Assembly: GCA_031002005.1 (NCBI GenBank) | Contig: JARYHS010009186.1 | Location: 181,500,437-181,564,436, forward strand | From: Vandiemenella viatica | Lineage: Eukaryota > Arthropoda > Insecta > Orthoptera > Morabidae | Reading direction: 5' to 3' | DNA length: 64,000 nt | Position numbers and translations under genes: made by a program | In this document: positions 11,895 through 20,800 of the stretch, one piece after another | Layout: each line of letters opens with the position of its first letter | Position numbering within the stretch: the stretch's first letter is position 1 | The notes under the pieces: generated by a model | The model's input: only the letters and a program-made list of their open reading frames with translations | What the model was told of the DNA's origin: nothing | Database searches by the model: none

Positions 11895-14800
11895 CCTACC
11901 TACCTACCTACCTACCTACCTACCTACCTACCTACCTACCTACCTACCTACCTACCTACCTATCTATCTATCTATCTCTGAGTATAAGATGTAATGTGAC
12001 TATTATCATCCAGAGAAACTGATATTCTTTTATGGGTAACATTTGTACCAAGGCAATATGGAAAATATCTACTATGTTAAAGAATTTTGATGTTAGTACC
12101 ACACATTGCAATTTTTTTTTTTGTCAGTGGTTCAGATTTTGTAACGTTCTTATAAGCTTAAGAAATTGTACAAACTATGATTTTCATTGCACTGCCTTAT
12201 TATTGGTTTTTGTATTGTGGAAGTGTAATGAAACATTCAACCATCAAATAAAAAAAAAAAAAAAAAAAAATCTATCTATCTATCTATCTATCTATCTTTA
12301 TGTATATAGATGTTTTAAAAATTGTATCACTAAGGTGGTCTCTGTTCTGGTTAGTGCATTGATACAATCGATTTTAGGAGCTTCTCTCCACTCTTTCCAG
12401 CACATTAATGGGAATATGTTGTTAACAGCTTGAATATTGTTCTTCAGTTGAGCCATGGTCCTTGGATGGTTGGTGTAAACTAGGGATTTAAGATATTCTC
12501 ACAAAAAAGTCACATGAGGCTAATCGGGCGAGCACACCGGATATGAGGCATCTGAGGAAGTGTTCTCACAAATGATTCATTGATGTCAACATCCCCCACA
12601 TCCATTTCTTGAAGTTTTAGTAAAAAAAAAAAACCTCAATCATGTGGTCATAACCAACAGAACTGACCATAACTGTTTGTTTTTTCCCCCTCCAAAAAAC
12701 ATGGTTCAGTGATGCCTACTCTGAACAATGCACACCAAACAGATGCACATTCTGCATGCAGGGGCTGCTCATGAAGTTTTTGGGAATTCATGCCACTCCA
12801 GTATCACATGTTATGCTTATTCACACAACTGGAAAGATGAAAATAAGTCTCATCCCTGAAGAATACCATGGTGTCACGAGGCATATTGTCAACAATGGCT
12901 TCACATGCATTTTTTTCATGAAAGAAAAACTTGGATTAAGTTTCCGCAGCACTGCCTATTTGTATGGATGAATTAGCAGTTCTTATTGAAGAATTCGTCT
13001 CACAGAGCGCTCAGACATCCAGAGCGCAGATCGCCTAGGAGATTGCATAGTTGACTGTTGAACCTGCTCAATGTTTTCAGATGTCCTAATGATTCTTGAT
13101 CCTCCAGTTTTTTTTTTTTTGTCTGCATATCAACGGTTTTCCAGAATCTGTCCACTCATAAAAGAATTGATTTCTGATAAAAACACGAGCCACAGGCGCA
13201 ATACTAAAGTGATTTCTGAATACATGTTGCATGACGATGATTAAATGGCTGCTTGAAAAGTACACCACTAGTGTGAACGCATGCTCCTCCCTTGTCTACT
13301 GCATGTTTGTTACTAAACGTACCTGCTAGAAAATGTTAGGTCCTCCATTTTTGACTGAGTGCCTCCCCACACTTCTTGGAATAACTGTCACTTCAAGGCA
13401 CACATTTCACCCAAGGAAATTTCCCATATGAAACTTGTATATGGGAGAAAAAATTTTCAGCTCTGGCAAAACAAAATAGAAAATATTTTGTATGCCAAGA
13501 GGAAAAAAATAAAATTTATTCTAACTTATTATATAATTTTTTGGGGATAAACTGCTCGTTCATTAAAAAAAAAAAAATCTTCAGTAGTAAAATTTTAAAT
13601 TCCAACAGAAAAATTCTGGAAAAAAAATTTGTTGGCTTGTGGCACTAACTTCAGGCTGTAAGAAAGCTTCTTGGGATTCTAGCCATGTTAAATTTGTATC
13701 AGCTGGTGATGTTACAGAAATTAGCATTGCTTCCATTGTCAAGCCATCACTCAACATTGACTAAAGTTGGCTTCATGGTGCTCCGTTATACGCGGCTACC
13801 AGCAGGGAGTGAAGGGAGGACAGGGATCATGGTGGGTAATCCAGCAGGGCACTGCTCACCTGGTCACATCATGTTTGAGTCACACTATCCCCTAATGTTG
13901 TGCAATTCTGTGCTACTTGTGCTATTTTCCAAATTTTAGATTGATGCCTTGATCCCAATATATAACATTACCATTATGTCTTATCTCTGTTATTTTCTTA
14001 ACAACACTGTTCCAAAAATTATCTGCATAGCAAAATCATGTAATTTTGTCAAATAATGATTCAGCCTATTGTCAATGGCATCTTCAGCTATTGCAGATTT
14101 TTTTCAACTATCCAAGTTTAAAATATCTAATATATCCTTGTGTATTTTTTATTGTTTTTGCCATTCTGTGGAAAAGAAACATAAAATATAGCTAGGCTCC
14201 TCAACAAACAGAATATCCATTCGATGTTTTGGCCTCCACCCAAAATTGGGCAGCTCTTCGGTACCTACAGAATTCCTTGAGATTGCGGTGCTAGTTTTAC
14301 ACGACAAATTTTAAGAACAATAAAAGAAAGATGGTAGGAACATGTTAGATATTTTAAAGTTGCACAGATGGAACATGCCATTGGCAATGGACATGAACCA
14401 TTATTTGACAAAATCGTATGCTTGTGCTGTGCACAGAATTCTTGGGACAGTGTCCTTAAAGACAAAATAGAGATAAGACTTAGTGGTAGTTGTAAGACAA
14501 ACAGCTTATGGTGGGGTGTGGCATAAACTGGCATCTTAACTGTGATCGTGCAAACCTAATGAGTTGCAGTACTGACTAAGCTCTTAACACAGTCACCACC
14601 GTAGTTTTAATCAAGAAACTAGGAAAAGGTGATAGTTCAATGATGAAAGTTCACTTCTGCTAAGATGAATATATTCTTCAAAATGTTACAAAGTCAATGT
14701 ACTGCACAGGCAATCAGACAAACTTTCCAAATTTACTTTACAGATTCGACTGACCATTCGAGCACAACCGAACCCCACGCTACCATGATTTCTTAGCTAC

Positions 14801-17800
14801 ATGAGTTTTTCAATTAAAGCTCCTCCCATGATGACAAAGTTTCTACCGATGTTAAACAAACTAGCAGTTTGCCGTGCCACGAGCCCAGAGCTGGCCAACT
14901 TACTACATAATGCGTCTACACCGTCTAACTGCTGCTTCTAGAATGGGCGAGCTTAGGCTATGGAGGGGGTATATATAGGATCGCCTCTTCTTGGACCGTG
15001 AGAACTTCCTTATCTTGACTTTCCCAGGGATTTGATATGATGTCTGATCAGTTTCTGACAAATGTTACGAATCTAATTTGATCATGACAGTAAAAATCAT
15101 CCTAGCTTTGAAATTTTGGTAGTAGCAAGATATTATTACAAACGTCAAATTAAGTTATTATAAAAAATTTCGTAACTTTAATAGTTTAGCCAGAAAAGAG
15201 TCATAAAGATGTGATTGCCATAACTTCCGAAATATTGCTCCTATTGAGCTGAAACAAATTTGATTCTACTCTCCTATCGCTCATCTATACTCTGATATTG
15301 AATAAAGAATTTTACCTATTTTTGAAAGTGGTCTAAAACTCGAAAATAAAATTTAATGTCTTGAAATATTCCGAATATTAACTTGAAAATAACTCTAAAC
15401 AAATTTCCCTAATGAAAAACTATTACTGTAAAAATTTGGAATCTCTAAGTCTATTCCCTGATTTATTACGAATTTTTATAAATATCACTCCAAGCGAATG
15501 CCGAGCAATTGCAACATTTTGTCCAAGCGCTTACTCACGCCAAAACCCATTTTATTTTATTACAATTAAATGCTTTAATATTTTGCAATAGAACTTTTCC
15601 AGAAATCTTGATATTTAAATAAACTTTCCTCTAAATATAATTTCTTTTCATAAATCCCCGAAAAAAGACTGAAATATCGAACTTTTACCTAAATCACATG
15701 TCTGGCTATATCAAATTATATAATAAAAAACGATCTTTAGAATCCATGAATCTTTCTAAAATTTTAATATGTTATTTAAATCAAAATTACGATACTTTCT
15801 ATCTATCACTTGACTTCTTAACTGTTTTCTAATACCTAAATACTTCGATTTTAGAGTGGAAAATTACGTGATAAAATTCTAAACTGGCAAATCACTTTTA
15901 AACATAGTCAGACTAAGTAACATCTTTTGACAACAAAATTAATCATCTTCTGGCTATATATTTACCTAAACATCTTTTGAACTAAAGAAATATCTTGATT
16001 TAGTGAACTTAAATGAAAGTTAAATACTACCTATTCAAATCTGAGGTTAAGTTTCTTAACAGCTGTTTAAATGAATTTAACTATTGAATTTATTGTCAAC
16101 GCTTGAATAAATACTTATATAGGACATATTACTGGGAAATATTATCAAAATTTACTATAAAAATGACTTTAAACAGGGTGGTACCATATACTTCAACTGA
16201 ACTCGCTATCTCAGCAATTAATTTCGATATGCGAAATTCTAAGATGTGTTACATAGTGTTATAAATCTGAATCAAGGCCTCCATTTAAGTCAAACATAGA
16301 AACTGGCTATAAAATTATTACAAGTTGTGCAGAATCTCACCATATTAGTGCAACTCAAACATAACATCACCAGGTGAGCGGTGCACAGCTGAATTGCCCT
16401 TCTCCATGCCCTCCCCTTCCCTACCAGCTGGCAGCTGTAAATAACAGACAACCTTGTGGCTAACTTTAGTTGATGTTGATTAGTGGCTTGACAGTGGAAG
16501 CAGTGTTAGCTTGTAAAACATTGCCAGACGATGCAAATTCGACACATCTAGAAATCCAAAAAGCTTTTGTACAGTGTTGCTGTGATGGAAACATACATAC
16601 TTATTAAATTTCAGACTGTTTATATTTTATCAAAAAAATTGTAACTAATCATCTTGAATATTTATCAGTTACACATCTGCCAAAACATTATTGTGACATT
16701 CCATTTTAAATAATTTTGTGAGATGATATACCTGTATTTGACAAAAATCTAAATTGTTTTATTTGTTGAAAAAAATTTGGGCAGAAAAGGAGGTAGGAGC
16801 CTCACCCCGAGTTTGGGATGATATCATTGGCTCGTATAGGTAAATAATATCAACTGTGTTGTGTGAACTCCATGTACTTGCATTTAGAAGGACACAGGTT
16901 CAAAATCATCGTGCAACCATCCAGATATCAGTTTTCCATGCTACCATGAAATCACTCCAGGAGAATGATTCCTTCAAAAAAGCCATGGCCAAATTCTTTC
17001 CCAGTCTTGGCCACACTCCTTTCCCACCTCTAATGACCATTATAGCCGACAAGACATAAAGCCTTGAAAGAAATGTAGCAACTTGACAATAATGTTCTTT
17101 AAACATAGACCTGTAATAGTTTATCAGAACACCATTATCTCATATGCCAGTTGTAGTTTCTGCATATTCTGGAATAGTCCATTTGCTTTTTGCTGCTATC
17201 CCTGATGCATTTCATGTCATTATTTTATTCCAGGGAGTAGGCTCTACCATTTGCTTAAAGGTGCGTGTCCACTTGAGAGTAAATACTGGCGAGAAGCTCT
17301 CGATAGCGTAACTCGCAAGTGGACACGCCTCTGAGAGTAGCTCGCGGCGAGTGGCTAGCTACTGCCTGAGAGCTGATAATAATCAACTTTCTCGCAAGTC
17401 GACACGTCATTCTTGTGCTGTCTGAGAGTAGCTCGCAGAATACGAACACTGTTCGTATAGTCTGAGAGCAGAAGCTGAGAGTTCGGCGAGAGGTAGCAGC
17501 AAGATGAGTAAAAATTCGTCATCTGAAGAAACAAATTGTTGTGGAATGTGAAATGTGCCGATTAGTGTGACAGAATCAAAAAAAAAAAAAAAAAAAAAAT
17601 GTTTTGAAGGAAATAGGAGAGAAATTTTGGGTATGACCTTCAAAAGAATCTCCACAATTTAAGGAATATTAACAATGCATTTATACAATTTTATAACATT
17701 TATTTTAATGACAATGTGTCTATAATTATTGTAGACACATTATTATTACAGTAAGAAGTTCAAAACTGAAGTAAGATTTCATTAATTTTTCAAGAACTCT

Positions 17801-20800
17801 CAAGTATCTGAAGTATTGTAAAAAATTAAAAATAGAAAAAATTGAATTGGAGCAGAGGAAAATTATTAATGTAAATAGCTTTACTTCAGTGCACAAAAAT
17901 TTGTAATTCCTGAATTCACTGTCTTTCCAAAATAACAAATTTCGGTAAATTTATTGTAATGGAGGCTTGAATACGAATCCACCAAAAATTACATCAAGAC
18001 AATGTAGTACAAAAAAAGGAAAACAACGTATTACGCAACAAGTAAATTTACCTGATGCAAAAAATCGAAGAGTAACCATAACTAGTGTATGTACTGATAT
18101 AGGTTTTCTCATTTTAGTGTCCTGTTTTAAAATTGTGGATCCCACAGATTGTGTGATAAACTCAACTTTACAGCTCATTAACCTACAAAAGTTCCCAAAC
18201 TGTTGCGCGTCTTCGATCTGTAATTCCAGTGTCATTGTATGACTGGCTCCGAAAACATTTCTTTTAATGCAAGGCTTAACCCAGCAGCTTTTTCTATTCA
18301 GTTTTTACCTCTTTTTAGTAACAGCAGACAGTATGGTCACAGCTGACGCGACTTTTCTATTGTGCGCCGCCATCTTGACTGCTCTCCGCTGCTCTCATGT
18401 GGAAAGGGTTCTGAGAGATGTCGCGAGAACTGTCCCGGCAAGCAGCTCGCTGAGAGTAGAGCTCGCCAAAATCCATTCTCAAGTGGACACCCTCCCGAGA
18501 GTAACTCTCGAGAGTTTCTCGCGAGAGTTACTCTCAAGTGGAAACGCACCTTAAAGCAGTGGCCATTCCATGAACCATTTAATAAAACATTTTTGGACCT
18601 GTGTCTGTATAGTATATTTCCTGCAATCTGAGAGGAATACAGAAAGTGTCATTTTCCCTTCACTTTTAAAACCATTACTAATGGTAAAATAAATTTCCCA
18701 TTACAGTTTAATTGAATGGCTCTGGTTTATAGACTGACTGAATGACATGTTGCACTTGCTCATCTCCTGCAATCTAAAGTTTTTATAGAACTTACCTCTT
18801 ATAGGGTAGGTGCTTTCATCAGAATTATGTACATTTTGCATTTGAACTGTAAGACACATGGTAGGTCAGTTGAGTCTGCTTGTGTTCTAACAGAATCACT
18901 AGTTCTTGCATGGATTGAAATGTTATTAGTTCTGGTTGGTGTTATTCTAGCTTCATAATAATGTTGTGTAGTTAAAAATAGAAATTGATATTTCTTTTGT
19001 GGTAGTATTATAGGGAAGTTGACTTCTCATTGCAGCTGACAGTTTAGTTGCTATTCTTGCTAGTGTTTTTCAGGTCCCAATAATTGATTAATACAGTTTA
19101 ATCGTTATGAAATAATCTTGTAGGTTATAGGTGTCAGCAAAATCCTGATGCATTTTCTGCCTCTCTTCATTTGCAGGTTGTGATTCTCTTATTTAATTTA
19201 ATTGGTTATAATTTCTTCACAATTCACTACAGTGTATTAGTCTTTAAAGATCATACGTGTGTATGGTATTAATAATAAAATATAAAAATTCTGAAAGCTA
19301 ACACAAGTTAAAAAAAATAGTAAAAGTAAATTGAATCCATAATGTTGTGTGTTTTTTTTCCTCCCACCTTCCCTCCCTGACATCCTAATTCAGCTTTTGT
19401 TACATTATGGGTTTACTTTCTCTAACCTTGTTTGAGATATATGATATTTTATTAACAATTATTCCAAATGTTATTATTATTATTATTAAAGAGTGTCTAT
19501 AAACCACGTAGTTTTGCCTCTACCTCCCCCCCCCCCACCCCACCATTTTTATCCATGTGGCACATAGCTTTTTTCCTTATTGATTTTGGAAGAGACTTTG
19601 TACTGTTTTCTCATGAGTATTGTAAATTACGTATGGAGATAATTAAATGGTGGAAATAAATGTTCATATGCTGTTGTGTGTTCTGTACCTTATTTTAACC
19701 GTGACAATAATACGAATGAAAACCTACATGGCTTGGCTCGGAAACCTGCGCCCCCCACCCAAGCATCCCAACATAACTTTTCAGTTAACCCTCCCCCCTC
19801 CTTATACCGAGCCAAGTTTATGGATGTTCCCTTATAAATATCAGCATCCTTGATTAGAAGGAGAAAACTTGGCTTCTAAGGAAAATTAATTTCAATCTTA
19901 AGTATAGTCAGATGAGAAGAATTAGAAACATTACTATTTTCTCCTAGTATTTCTAAGAAGGCTTTATAATTGTCAAAATACTTTTACCTGCAGATTTTTG
20001 TAACAAATTTTATGCAAACCTCTTTAAAATTAAGATTATACCTGTAAAAAATCTGCATCGAATACACTGATTGATATAAATGTTTGTGACAGAAGTTTTC
20101 TAAACTACTTTTTAGGTGTAAATGAAGCTAACAACAATGGTGAGGAGTTGGAAAAATTGCGTAGACAATTAAAAACTGAACAGATGTTGAAAATGCAAGC
20201 AGTTAACAAACTAGCAGAAATTATGAATCGTAAGGATATGAGCAATGCTGGCCGTGGTAAAAATAAGCTATCTTCAGCTGACTTGCGTAAACGTGAAAAG
20301 GAATGTCGAAAGCTTCAACAGGAACTCACTCAGGTGATGTAAAAACTTAGTGATTAAAGCATTGATATTCCCTTGCATATAACTTGTGACTACTGTTTAA
20401 TGTTGTTGTTAATGTACTAATTTTTCTTAAACAGGAAAGGGAAAAATATAGTCAAATGGCAGCAAAATGGCAGAAGGACCTTCAGGAATTACAGTCTCAG
20501 CTTCAAGAAGAAAACACATTAAGAATTCGATTGCAGATGGAACTAGACTCCAAAGATTCGGAGATAGAACAATTGCACATTAACTTGCAACACAAAGTAG
20601 TGAAACAGCTTCTCTCAGCAGTGCAGACAACGATGATGAGTTAATGAGTCAAGGTAAAACACGTGTTAACACAAACCTTGTGAAAAGTATTTTAGCTTTC
20701 CTCAGACTGCTCAGTTTGGTTAATTTTTCAGAATCAAGATTGGAAGGATGGTTATCTGTTCCTAACAAACAGAATATCAGAAGGCATGGTTGGAAGAAAC

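Larger units (their letters stand above)
4286..20115 (+). other. 15.8-kb ROCK intron filled with transposable elements
   Basis: A single intron from the gtaagt donor at 4286 to the tttttag acceptor at 20111-20115. The phase-1 split codon (a + gt = Ser) rejoins exactly, so no coding exon is missing for frame reasons. Between the elements listed separately, the stretches 4290-6200, 6660-8512, 9797-10112 and 18552-19488 are AT-rich, and I recognise nothing in them. Confidence 0.85.

Noticed and set aside
11766..11994. Open frames rich in Tyr, Ile, Leu, Pro and Thr
   Set aside because: They are translations of CATA/TCTA/CCTA microsatellite and not genes.
14265..14534. 89-codon minus-strand open frame within the long-inverted-repeat element
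   Set aside because: Cys/Leu/Ser-rich composition with no transposase motif; consistent with chance in AT-rich DNA.
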